64,000 nt of DNA, taken from positions 23,172 to 87,171 of the forward strand of contig JAUCQB010000031.1 in assembly GCA_030372985.1 (NCBI GenBank). Reading direction: 5' to 3'. Positions within the stretch are counted from its first letter, which is position 1. Each line of letters starts with the position of its first letter. The notes below the pieces were generated by a model. The model was not told where the DNA came from and searched no databases. It saw only the letters and a program-made list of their open reading frames with translations. Position numbers and translations under genes: made by a program. The DNA is from Phycisphaerae bacterium (lineage in GTDB: Bacteria > Planctomycetota > Phycisphaerae > UBA1845 > PWPN01). Shown in pieces: positions 19,337 through 27,362 of the stretch.

Positions 19337-19828
19337 CGAGGCGGCGTGAACGGGGAATCTGGGGATTCTTGACGCTGGCAGCGCCGTCTTCCCGGCCCGC
19401 ATGCATTTCGGCGTCGCCGGTCTGTCATCGCCGCCTTCGATCGGCCTCCGGTACTCCGCGGGACCTCGCACAGAGGGCAGAGCGGTGCAAACCCTCGATC
19501 GGTGCTCGGACCGTAACTTATGTTTCAAGAAGGTGTTATGGCACTCGTCTGCCGCCCCGGATGGTGTCTGGGGCACTCTGGACGGATGAGGGCTCGGCTC
19601 CGTCCAGATACCTCAAACTGGCCGGATCCCCGGTTTTTGGGTGGCCGCCGGCGTATCACCAGCACTACAGTAGGTCGGTCTGGAAGATGAGAAGCACAGT
19701 GTTTTCGGATCCCTTTGCCCTTCGCAGACCTGTTTCTGAGCGTTGTTCAACGTGTCCGTCGGTGAAAGGCTTGCCTTCGGATACCCGGCCTCTTGAGGCA
19801 GACTCTTTCGGAACGAGGAGGAACAATC
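19337..19828. other. Intergenic stretch with one hairpin, upstream of a PEP-CTERM gene
   Basis: I see no supported gene in these 490 bases. CTGGACGGA (19578-19586) and TCCGTCCAG (19599-19607) form a perfect 9-bp stem with a 12-base loop and no U-tract. It could be a small-RNA or leader hairpin for the exported protein downstream, or the end of the preceding transcript. Confidence 0.35.
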
Positions 19829-20773
19829 ATGACTCATCGGATCATTGTCAGTATCCTGGCCGTTGCTGTGTCGGCAAGCTCGGCCGCGGCGAGCCTGTAC
19901 AGTGAGAACTTCGAAGTGGACCCGACGGCGAACTGGACTGTCAACAAAGGCCCGGCCACGACCGACGAAGCACACAACTTCTTCTTCGACTACAGCACGG
20001 TCGGGATTCCCGCTGCTCCGAGCGGCGCGGGGACGCGCGGCATGAAGCTGCAGGCCAACTTGTCGAGCGGCGTCTTCGGCGGCATGAGCGTTTCGCCGAC
20101 GGGCCAGAGCTTTGCTGGCGACTACAGCGTGCGGTTTGATCTCTGGTCGAGTTTTAACGGGCCGTTCCCGGTAGGGGGGAGCGGATCGACGAACCTGTCC
20201 ACCTACGGCATCGGAACCGCCGGCACGAGCCCGCAGTGGCCCGGCGGCGTTCAGGACAGCGTGTGGTTCGCCAACACGGCCGACGGCAACTCCTCCTCCG
20301 ACTGGCGGGCATACTCCACGGCAGCACCGACCAGCTACCCGGACATCAGCCCCGTCTACGCCGCAGGAGCCCATGCGGGCAATCGCAACAACTCCGACCT
20401 GCATTACGCAGGTTTCGGCAACGTCACGGCACCCGCAGCGCAGATCGCGCTCTTTCCTCAGCAGACCGGTTCCACCCTCGTGGGCAGTGGCGGCATGGAG
20501 TGGCATCAAGTGGTTATCGATAAAAGCGGGAATACCGTGACGTGGACGGTAGACAGCCTGCTGATAGCCACCATCGACCTGACCACTGTCAGTCTCAGCG
20601 GCGGCAACATTTTCTTCGGCCACTCCGATACCAACGCAACATCCTCAACCGATGTGAACGATGCCGCGCTTCTTTTCACGCTGATCGACAACATCGAGGT
20701 GATTCCCGAGCCGGGGACGGCCGCATTGCTCGCAGCCGGCAGCCTGTTGATCCTCCGCCGGCGCCGCGTGTGA
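19829..20773 (+). CDS. Exported PEP-CTERM protein with a lectin-like body
   Basis: ATG 19829 is chosen because GAGGAGG lies eight bases upstream and the signal peptide (about residues 1-20, MTHRIIVSILAVAVSASS) begins there. The body of the 314-residue protein is Gly/Ser/Thr-rich with SENFEVDPTANWTV and repeated short beta strands, like a concanavalin-type jelly roll. The last 25 residues are a PEP-CTERM signal: PEPGTAALLAAG, a short hydrophobic segment, then RRRRV. Such signals are processed by an exosortase and linked to surface or exopolysaccharide attachment in other bacteria. No exosortase gene is in this window. Confidence 0.85.
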   Translation: MTHRIIVSILAVAVSASSAAASLYSENFEVDPTANWTVNKGPATTDEAHNFFFDYSTVGIPAAPSGAGTRGMKLQANLSSGVFGGMSVSPTGQSFAGDYSVRFDLWSSFNGPFPVGGSGSTNLSTYGIGTAGTSPQWPGGVQDSVWFANTADGNSSSDWRAYSTAAPTSYPDISPVYAAGAHAGNRNNSDLHYAGFGNVTAPAAQIALFPQQTGSTLVGSGGMEWHQVVIDKSGNTVTWTVDSLLIATIDLTTVSLSGGNIFFGHSDTNATSSTDVNDAALLFTLIDNIEVIPEPGTAALLAAGSLLILRRRRV

Positions 20774-20830
20774 GCGTCGGGCCGAAAGTAACCACAATCT
20801 CCTATCCTCTCCGCCACCGGCGGACTGCAC

Positions 20831-23380
20831 TCATGGTCTGGGCCCGAAGGTAACCTCTGCGAAGCGACGCGGCTGATGGAAATCGCTGAACGTCGGTGAC
20901 AGCGCGTTGCGCTCGCTGTCCTTCCAGCCTTTTTCGCGCTCTTCTTCCGATTTCGGCGCCGAGAAGGAACGCGTGGTTCGATAGACATTCATGCCCCAGA
21001 CGTCGCCCGGGCGGGCAACGGCGTTGATGGAAGCATACGGGATCTTCGCTTCGGCCGACCAGAAATCGCGGCCCTTGAAGACGCGGCATTCCCACGGTTC
21101 GTTGAACAGGTCATAGTTGAAGTGCCGCCCTTCGGCGGTCAGGCCGTTCGTGCAGGCGGCGAACTGGTAGTACGTTCGCCTGCTCAGGTTCGGGTCGATG
21201 AAGAACTCAAAGCTGTCGTTCTCAAAGATGGCGTGCTCATCGTGTTTGGTGGCAATCTCGATGAGCCGATCCATATCGGGTTCGGGGCATTCCATGGCGT
21301 AGTACAACGCATCGGGACCGTAGGCAATACGGACGAAAGTGGCCTTTTCGTTGGGCCGTTCCTGGAGGTTCTTCAGCGGTCCGCGGCGTTCAGCCTTGCT
21401 CCAGGCCGGCTCATCGACCTTGCCGTCGATGGTGATCGGCTCGGCGATGTATGCCGCGGTATAGTTGGCCACGGGGCCCAGCCGCTCCTGTTCGTGCCAT
21501 TCAGGGACATAAACCTTCCGCTTGAGCCGCGGGCCTTCAGGGATCTGCGCCAGGGCGACCGTCGTCTGGTTGTTGCCTTCGTAGATTTCCTCGACGACAT
21601 GGTCGTTATCGATTACGACGTGAACGCTTTGAGCGTCCGCTCCGACAGTCCAGGGCACGGTCACGATCACGGAGCTGGGGACCATATTGCGTGGCCTGGG
21701 CAACCAGGCGATGGAACGCTGCCCGATGAGCCGACCCCCGGGCAATTCTTCAGCCCACACGGAGACATGAGCAGCGTCTTGCGAGCCGATATTGTGTACA
21801 CGGATCTTCAACGTCGTGGGCGTACCCGCCCCGGAGGCCGGCGACGAACAGAAGACGTCGCGATCGCAGATTGCCAGGTCGGCCTGAGAAGACCCGCCTG
21901 GTCCCTTGCTCAACTGACGCATTTCGAGGATGTACTCGACGGCCGGCTCCAGATCGAAGGTGATTCCGGTGCCCCGTTCGACCTTGACAAGCTCCTCGCG
22001 AATCGGCCGGTCGACGCGATCATCGGCGTCGGTGTCAACTCCCAGCGTCATCGAGTACGCCCCCGGCTGCAACTCGAAGAACTGAGCACCAAACGCTCTT
22101 GTCTGCTTGCCCACGTTGCAGCAGACCGCTTTGAAGGCGGTTTGGCCATGCTCCAGAAGCATCACACCCAACTCGTAACGGCCGTGCCGCCAGCGGACCG
22201 CCGGGAAGGGGAGATCGACGTGGTCCTTGGCCGGCCAGCAGTTGGAGCCGAGATAGAGCTCGTAAAGGTGATAGCACAACGGCTCATTGTCCAGTTGGGC
22301 TCGGTAGTTGTCGGTCGAGTTGCTGACATTGATGGTCTTGGCGATTTCCAGGCTCTTGCGGGCCAGGTCCACCGCCTTGTGGCCGGCGGTGATGGCCAAC
22401 TGCCGTGTCGCTTTGAGGGGACGATCCTTGGCGTAGCGGTCATACTGCGTGTCACCGGTCAACGCCCGGTACATCTCCCACAGGTGCTCCTCGATCCCGT
22501 CCGTCGACGCCTGGAAGGTCAAGGTGGCTCGGATCGGCAGCAGGAACTCGGCGTCGCCGGTGATCATGTAGTTGACCATCAGCATCTCGTACAGGCGATC
22601 GTATCGCGATCGGGCGGCGGCGGACGTCTTCCAGTTCTTCGTGAATCCGCCGGCCTCGTCGGTCTCGAAAACCACTTCAATCGGCAACAGTCCGTAAGGC
22701 TTTCCCCATGTTGTTTCTCTGGCGTGGTCGACCCAGGCGCGGCCCCACTCGGTGTAGAAGCGGGCCAGATCGCTGTCGCGGTTGTACCACAGCAGGTGCA
22801 TCATCGGGATCGTGGCCCGCGAGATGATGGCGACATCGGAAGCGAAATAGGCATATTCCGGGCACTCCTGCGAACTGAGCCAGTTGCAGCGGAAATGGCG
22901 ATGCCCGGCCTGGTTGATGCTTGTCCATTTCTCGATGTTCTTGCTCGTGGTCATCAATCGCTCGATGAAGATCGGGTTCCCGTAGTCGATGATGGACATG
23001 AGCGGAGCGGTGTAGGACGTGACTTCGGAGCCGTGCGGCACATCCCGTGGTGCGGCCACGAAGCCGTCCTGAAGGCGGTCGTCGTGCCAGACTTAATCCA
23101 TTGCCTTGCGCAGACTGTCGAGAACCCGCTGGTCGTCGGCGGCCAGAACGAAGATCGGCCAGGTCTTGTAGAATTCGCAGTCATCATCGAGACCGAAACC
23201 GAGACTGCCGTCGGGCTTCTGGCGATCGAGCCAGTGGTGAACCACCTCGGCAAAGGCACTCAGTCCTTTACATTCGGCCACCGCCCACTCGGGCGGCTCG
23301 GCGGCTTGGACGGTTTCGTTGACCGTCGTCATTCCCACGACCAGCAGAACGAGAATGGACCGATACGGACTCCTGCTCAT
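20831..23380 (-). pseudogene. Exported glycan-binding protein with CBM9-like domain, interrupted by an in-frame TAA
   Basis: Two open segments lie in one frame on the minus strand. The first starts ATG 23380 with a signal peptide (MSRSPYRSILVLLVVGM) and runs 95 residues to TAA at 23095-23093 (codons AAG GCA ATG GAT TAA GTC TGG). The second continues without a frame change from 23092 to 20831. Joined, they would make about 849 codons. The body has a helical six-hairpin-like part (about 30-420), a CARDB-like beta domain (LKIRVHNIGSQDAAHVSVW) and a C-terminal CBM9/DOMON-like domain starting ITIDGKVDEPAWSKAE. A single substitution, a sequencing error or readthrough would explain it. The sense frame remains well preserved on both sides, which favours a recent event or an error. 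Confidence 0.7.
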
Positions 23381-23750
23381 GTTCAGACTCCATGCCGATG
23401 GAAAGAGACAGTGACAGCGACTCCGCGTTCCGTGCAGACCGGCAGGTGCAATGGCGTTCGGAACCCCGACCCGGTTGAGTGCGTGCATGAGGGATGCTCC
23501 CGGCCTGGTGTGAATACGGACACAAGTCCACGACCGCAATGATCAGCCTCGTCTGACTCCGGGGGCAGTCCAAATGCTATGGATCTTGCAGCGGGAGGTC
23601 AAGCCGCAGAGTGCGGGAACGCCGATTCCGCTTTTGTCCAAGAGTAAGGTATGATGTCAAGCAGTCTGCCTTCGCTCTGCCGCCGGCTCATCGCTCGTGT
23701 CAGGGTGAGTAGATGAAATCATTCACTCGTGAGGACGGAGTGATCGTTCG

Positions 23751-24800
23751 GTGGACGTTCTGGGAGTGACATTTGACGAGGTTCGGGAAGCCCTTGGCGT
23801 CAGGCCGCACGAAGTCAAGGCTTTGCGGGCCGAGTACCGCGAGGCCCTGGCCGGGCGAGGCGGTGATCGCATGCGGGCCGACCTGCTGCCGGTGGTCCGG
23901 TGCGTCGAGGACGGCGACCTCGCCAAGTTCATCCAGCGGACGCACGACGGCCTGGAGACCGAGAGCGTCATGGTGCCCATGCGGCGGCACGGCAAGGAGT
24001 GGAAATCGCTCTGTGTCTCGTCACAGGTCGGCTGTGCCCGCGGCTGCCTGTTCTGTGAAACCGGCCAGATGGGGCTGATCCGCAATCTGACAGCGTCCGA
24101 GATCGTCGGGCAGGTGGCCGTGGTGCGAACCCACTTCCGTCAGAAGGTCCGCAATATCGTCTTCATGGGCATGGGCGAGCCGTTCGATAACTTCGACAAC
24201 GTGATCCAGGCCGTTCGGGTGCTGAACGACCCGGCGGGCTTGTCGATCTCCTGCGAGCGGATCGCCATTTCCACGGTCGGGCGGACCGAGGGCATACGGC
24301 GCCTCGCAACCCTGGGTCTGCGGCGGCTCAACCTGGCGATTTCGCTCAACGCCCCGAACGACGAGGTCCGCTCGAAGATCATGCCCGTCAACCGCCTGGA
24401 ACCGATGAGCCAGCTTCGCGAGGCGCTGCTGGCCTATCCGCTGCGCAAGTGCCAGTTCTTCATGATCGAGTACGTTCTGATCCCCGGTCTCAACGACCGG
24501 CACGAGCACGCCCTCGAGCTGGCTGAGTATCTCCGCCCGCTGAAGTGCGTGGTTAATGTCATCCCGTACAACCCACGGCGCGAGTCTCCCTGGTCCGCCC
24601 CCGACGAGCAGACGGTCAAGCAGTTTATCGCTTGGCTGAAGGAACAGCGGCAGGTGGTCAAGCGCCGGCTCACCAAAGGCCGCGAAAACATGGCCGCGTG
24701 CGGGCAGCTCGGCAACCGTGAGATGGTGTGTCGCCGCAGGCCTCCGGCCGGGCTGCCTGTTCCGCCTGTTCACGTCGCATGTGGCCTCGACCCGGTGTGA
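23751..24800 (+). CDS. rlmN: 23S rRNA (adenine-C2)-methyltransferase, RlmN/Cfr family
   Basis: A 349-residue radical SAM enzyme with the cluster motif CARGCLFC (C95, C99, C102; CX3CX2C), the SAM-binding VFMGMGEPFDN, NLAISLNAPNDEVR, and the methyl-carrier loop MAACGQL (Cys about 317). RlmN methylates A2503 of 23S rRNA and A37 of some tRNAs; the related Cfr methylates C8 of A2503 and gives drug resistance. The sequence alone does not separate them surely, but an isolated chromosomal copy makes RlmN the default. The start is GTG 23751 with a weak GGACGGAG upstream. It is divergent from the interrupted gene, with about 370 bases between. Confidence 0.9.
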   Translation: MDVLGVTFDEVREALGVRPHEVKALRAEYREALAGRGGDRMRADLLPVVRCVEDGDLAKFIQRTHDGLETESVMVPMRRHGKEWKSLCVSSQVGCARGCLFCETGQMGLIRNLTASEIVGQVAVVRTHFRQKVRNIVFMGMGEPFDNFDNVIQAVRVLNDPAGLSISCERIAISTVGRTEGIRRLATLGLRRLNLAISLNAPNDEVRSKIMPVNRLEPMSQLREALLAYPLRKCQFFMIEYVLIPGLNDRHEHALELAEYLRPLKCVVNVIPYNPRRESPWSAPDEQTVKQFIAWLKEQRQVVKRRLTKGRENMAACGQLGNREMVCRRRPPAGLPVPPVHVACGLDPV

Positions 24801-25196
24801 GAAGTCGGCGAATCGAGCGGTCGACCATCGAGGTGATCGCGAAGGCCGAATTCCAGCGAAAACGCGTACAAGGCTGGTGCCGGGTTCGAGCGCGAACTGC
24901 TTGGTATACGCCCTTTATCTCATCCTGCTGCAGACGAGGGGGCAACAACCGTCCCGGTCCGCGAGCCCACGCACGGGGCGCGTGGCATAAAAATGCCAAT
25001 ATGTATGCACGGAACCCAAGCCAGCACCCTTTTCGACGCCCCGGTCCACACCTCTGCCTCTGACCGAAGCCAGCACTGACAGGAGCCATCCCTGCCCCCT
25101 TAATGCAGCCCGAGCCGGCGCCACTGACGGTTTTGCGCCCGCCAGCCTTGGACGGAGACCCCCGATGCGTGCCGTGTGTTGCCTGAACATAAGTCC
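24801..25196. other. Intergenic stretch after rlmN
   Basis: I see no supported gene in these 396 bases. Short frames on both strands lack ribosome binding sites. From about 25197 the composition turns AT-rich and is described separately. Confidence 0.4.
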
Positions 25197-25294
25197 TTTA
25201 ATGTAAACAATTAACAACAGCATAGGTGATATGGGGTAAAAAAACCTAGGTTTTTCTCGGAATTGCGTTGCATGAGGCAGGTCGCCCCTATAAG
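25197..25294 (+). promoter_or_regulatory. AT-rich promoter island with a perfect 16-bp palindrome
   Basis: The 60 bases from 25197 are strongly AT-rich in an otherwise GC-rich window. They contain AAAAACCTAGGTTTTT (25240-25255), a perfect palindrome. Downstream, TATAAG (25289-25294) could be a -10 element, with TTGCAT (25268-25273) at 15-base spacing as a poor -35. The layout suggests the control region of the PEP-CTERM gene at 25371, with the palindrome as a possible operator or UP-like element. Confidence 0.4.
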
Positions 25295-25299
25295 ATGAC

Positions 25300-25333
25300 G
25301 GCTGGAAAGGCTACAGCCCGAAGGCGTTAGCCT
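25300..25333 (+). promoter_or_regulatory. Possible pseudoknot in the 5' leader of the PEP-CTERM gene
   Basis: GGCTG (25300-25304) pairs with CAGCC (25314-25318), and AGGCTA (25308-25313), located inside that loop, pairs with TAGCCT (25328-25333). The two stems interleave as in an H-type pseudoknot. It ends about 37 bases before the start codon, with AGGAG between. I do not match it to a known riboswitch class. Confidence 0.35.
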
Positions 25334-25370
25334 GGGGAATTGCAGGGGCAAAGCATAGGAGTCTGGGAAA

Positions 25371-26039
25371 ATGCACACCTCGTCGAATCGATCCCGCGTA
25401 ATCTGTGCGCTTTTCGTTCTTTTCTGTGGCGTGCCGTTGGCATCGGGTCTGCCTCTGCCGGTAGGCGGAACGTTATACCCGCCACCATTGGAACCCGATC
25501 CAATGCCGGGCGGTATCCTGTTCACCACCGGCCCCTTGCCATTTATGGGCGGTGCGTTTAGCGGCACGCTTGAGTCGGTCGTCATTGCCAATGATCCCAC
25601 GAATCCGTGGGGCGGGCTCACGTTCGCCTACATGGTGACCAACAACGCAGGAAGCACGAATGACATTGGTCGTCTTACCGTGGTTGACTTCACGGGTTGG
25701 CAGACCGATGCGAGTTACCAGGCGCCAGGAGCGTCAATGCCCCCGTTGCCCCCGGGAGGTGTGACGGCGCCCGCTTATATCAATCGTCCAACAGCGGATG
25801 TCGTGGGGTTCAGTTTCGTAGGTTTCCCCGTCGGTCCGGGGCTGCTGACGCCGGGATCGAGCAGCACGTGGCTCGTCGTTCAGACGGACGCCCCGCAGTG
25901 GGTCCACACCATGGCGTATGTTATTGATGGTTCTATAGCCGGCGTCCCCAGCGTCGGCCCCATCCCCGAGCCTGCTTCGCTGGCCCTGCTGGGGCTCGGC
26001 ACGGCTCTTCTGCTCCGCCGGCGCGAAAGCCGCGCCTGA
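25371..26039 (+). CDS. Exported PEP-CTERM protein, paralogue of 26436-27209
   Basis: A 222-residue protein with a signal peptide (about residues 1-25, ICALFVLFCGVPLASG), a body starting VGGTLYPPPLEPDP and a PEP-CTERM tail (IPEPASLALLGLG followed by LLLRRRESRA). The body shares aligned segments with the next gene: GGTLYP, AFSGTLESVVIANDPTNP against TFTGSVTTTVIAGDTSNP, GGLTFAYMV against GGLTFAYLV, and VDFTGWQTDASYQ against IDFAGFLADASYQ. AGGAG lies upstream of the ATG. Function unknown; anchoring by an exosortase is the family expectation for the tail. Confidence 0.85.
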   Translation: MHTSSNRSRVICALFVLFCGVPLASGLPLPVGGTLYPPPLEPDPMPGGILFTTGPLPFMGGAFSGTLESVVIANDPTNPWGGLTFAYMVTNNAGSTNDIGRLTVVDFTGWQTDASYQAPGASMPPLPPGGVTAPAYINRPTADVVGFSFVGFPVGPGLLTPGSSSTWLVVQTDAPQWVHTMAYVIDGSIAGVPSVGPIPEPASLALLGLGTALLLRRRESRA

Positions 26040-26070
26040 TTGCCGCCGGCCATCACCCTGCAGATCAACA

Positions 26071-26099
26071 GCCGCCACCTCCGGGTGGCGGCTTTTTTT
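26071..26099 (+). terminator. Rho-independent terminator
   Basis: GCCGCCACC (26071-26079) and GGTGGCGGC (26084-26092) form a perfect 9-bp stem with a TCCG tetraloop, followed by seven T. It stands about 30 bases after the stop of the PEP-CTERM gene. It is a textbook intrinsic terminator and separates that gene from its paralogue. Confidence 0.92.
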
Positions 26100-26242
26100 G
26101 ATGTACCGCGCCCCCTACCAAGGGGGCAGTGAACGGTTTGGACGGGGAACCGCCCAACTCTATGAAAGCATACCCCGCCCAGGGTGAGAGTTGCGGGCGG
26201 GACCCGGCCCAGGCCGCGAGCCCCCAGACGCGCAGAATAGTC

Positions 26243-26271
26243 TCGACGCAGCCCGCGGGTTGTGGTATGAT
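26243..26271 (+). promoter_or_regulatory. Candidate sigma-70-type promoter
   Basis: TATGAT (26266-26271) is a good -10 hexamer. A weak -35, TCGACG (26243-26248), lies at the ideal 17-base spacing. It would drive the gene at 26436 with a leader of about 155 bases. Upstream, at 26174-26201, CCCGCCC and GGGCGGG form a 7-bp hairpin. Confidence 0.35.
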
Positions 26272-26404
26272 GCTAAGTGGGAACGTGGAGTCCTTCACAG
26301 TGCGAGATGGGCACCCCGCCCGTCGCTGATCGGGAAGATGCCGGTCGCACACGATGATGGTTTCTGCGGCCCTGGTTAGCGTCCAGTCTTCATGACGAGG
26401 AGAT

Positions 26405-26423
26405 CCCGGGGCCATCCCCCGGG
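26405..26423 (+). promoter_or_regulatory. Hairpin abutting the ribosome binding site
   Basis: CCCGGGG (26405-26411) and CCCCGGG (26417-26423) form a perfect all-GC 7-bp stem with a five-base loop. It ends four bases before GAGGGAAAG, the ribosome binding site of the ATG at 26436. A stable hairpin this close could affect ribosome access or protect the mRNA 5' region. Confidence 0.35.
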
Positions 26424-26435
26424 CCGGAGGGAAAG

Positions 26436-27209
26436 ATGAAAACGAAAAGCCTACCCCAATGCGCAACAAGAATGGTTCTGGCGGTTACGGTTCTTGCCGC
26501 ACCGGCGGCCGTGCTTGCAGAATTCCTTCCCCCGGGAGGAACGCTGTATCCTTCTCCGGGTGAGCCGGACCCCATTGACGGAACCGTCGTCGCCAGCACC
26601 GTCGCCGCGCCTCTCGTGGCGGAAACGTTCACCGGCAGCGTGACAACGACCGTCATCGCCGGGGATACATCTAACCCCCTTGGCGGTCTCACATTCGCCT
26701 ACCTGGTCGCCAACAATCCCAGCAGCGCGAATATGATCAATACCCTTGCAGTCATTGACTTCGCCGGCTTTCTGGCGGATGCGAGCTACCAGAGTCCCGG
26801 GGGGGGCACACCGCCTGCGTACATCAGCCGATCGAGCACCGGGGATGCGGTCTTCTTCGAATTCCTGACCGGGATCGGACCGGGCAGCAGCACCGCCCTG
26901 CTCGTGCTTCAGACGAACGCATCGAATTACCGCTCGACGGTCGCTTCTGCCATCGACGGCTCCATCGGCGAAGCTGCGAGCTTCGCCCCGGCCGTGGCCG
27001 CGGACTTCGATCACAGCGGCTCGGTGGATGCCGAGGATCTCGATGTCTTCGCTGCGTGTGCGACCGGCCCCGGCGTGCCGTACAGCCCGGCACATCTGCC
27101 ACCGGACTGCAGCCTCACGCCAGACGCCCAGGACAAGATTGCGGCCGATTTCGACAAGGACGGCGATGTCGACCAATCCGACTTCGGTCTTTTCCAGCAA
27201 CATCTCTGA
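26436..27209 (+). CDS. Exported dockerin-like protein, paralogue of 25371-26039
   Basis: A 257-residue protein with a signal peptide (about residues 1-28, MVLAVTVLAAPAAVLA) and a body matching the neighbouring PEP-CTERM protein (PPGGTLYPSPGEPDP, GGLTFAYLVANN, DASYQSPGGG, STALLVLQT). Instead of a PEP-CTERM signal, its last 70 residues hold an EF-hand pair: DFDHSGSVDAEDLDVF and [16 protein letters not shown], separated by a Cys-containing linker. These match the dockerin-like tails at 4853-7786 and 10330-14715. Tandem duplication followed by exchange of the C-terminal module is the simplest history. Confidence 0.85.
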   Translation: MKTKSLPQCATRMVLAVTVLAAPAAVLAEFLPPGGTLYPSPGEPDPIDGTVVASTVAAPLVAETFTGSVTTTVIAGDTSNPLGGLTFAYLVANNPSSANMINTLAVIDFAGFLADASYQSPGGGTPPAYISRSSTGDAVFFEFLTGIGPGSSTALLVLQTNASNYRSTVASAIDGSIGEAASFAPAVAADFDHSGSVDAEDLDVFAACATGPGVPYSPAHLPPDCSLTPDAQDKIAADFDKDGDVDQSDFGLFQQHL

Positions 27210-27362
27210 TACTGCGTACGCTGGCATCACCAGACGCACGAGGAAGCCGCATCGGCGCTTGACCCAGATGTGCCCGGCGGTTCTGAATTGCCGATTCCGC
27301 TCAAATCGCTAGCATGAGCCGCAGAGTATCCCGGTCCTTGCTCTTACGAAGGAGTTCTACTG

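Noticed and set aside
18089..19576. A 495-codon open frame on the minus strand
   Set aside because: It is antisense to the six-hairpin-like gene, without domain or ribosome site.
21122..23542. An 806-codon open frame on the plus strand
   Set aside because: It is the reverse complement of the interrupted CBM9-like gene. It lacks a ribosome site and recognisable domains and has the Val/Arg/Asp-rich composition of an antisense frame in GC-rich DNA.
25295..25370. A c-di-GMP (GEMM) riboswitch before the PEP-CTERM gene
   Set aside because: A GGGGCAAAG segment recalls GEMM, but the two-helix receptor arrangement is absent; it is reported only as an unassigned pseudoknot-like leader.
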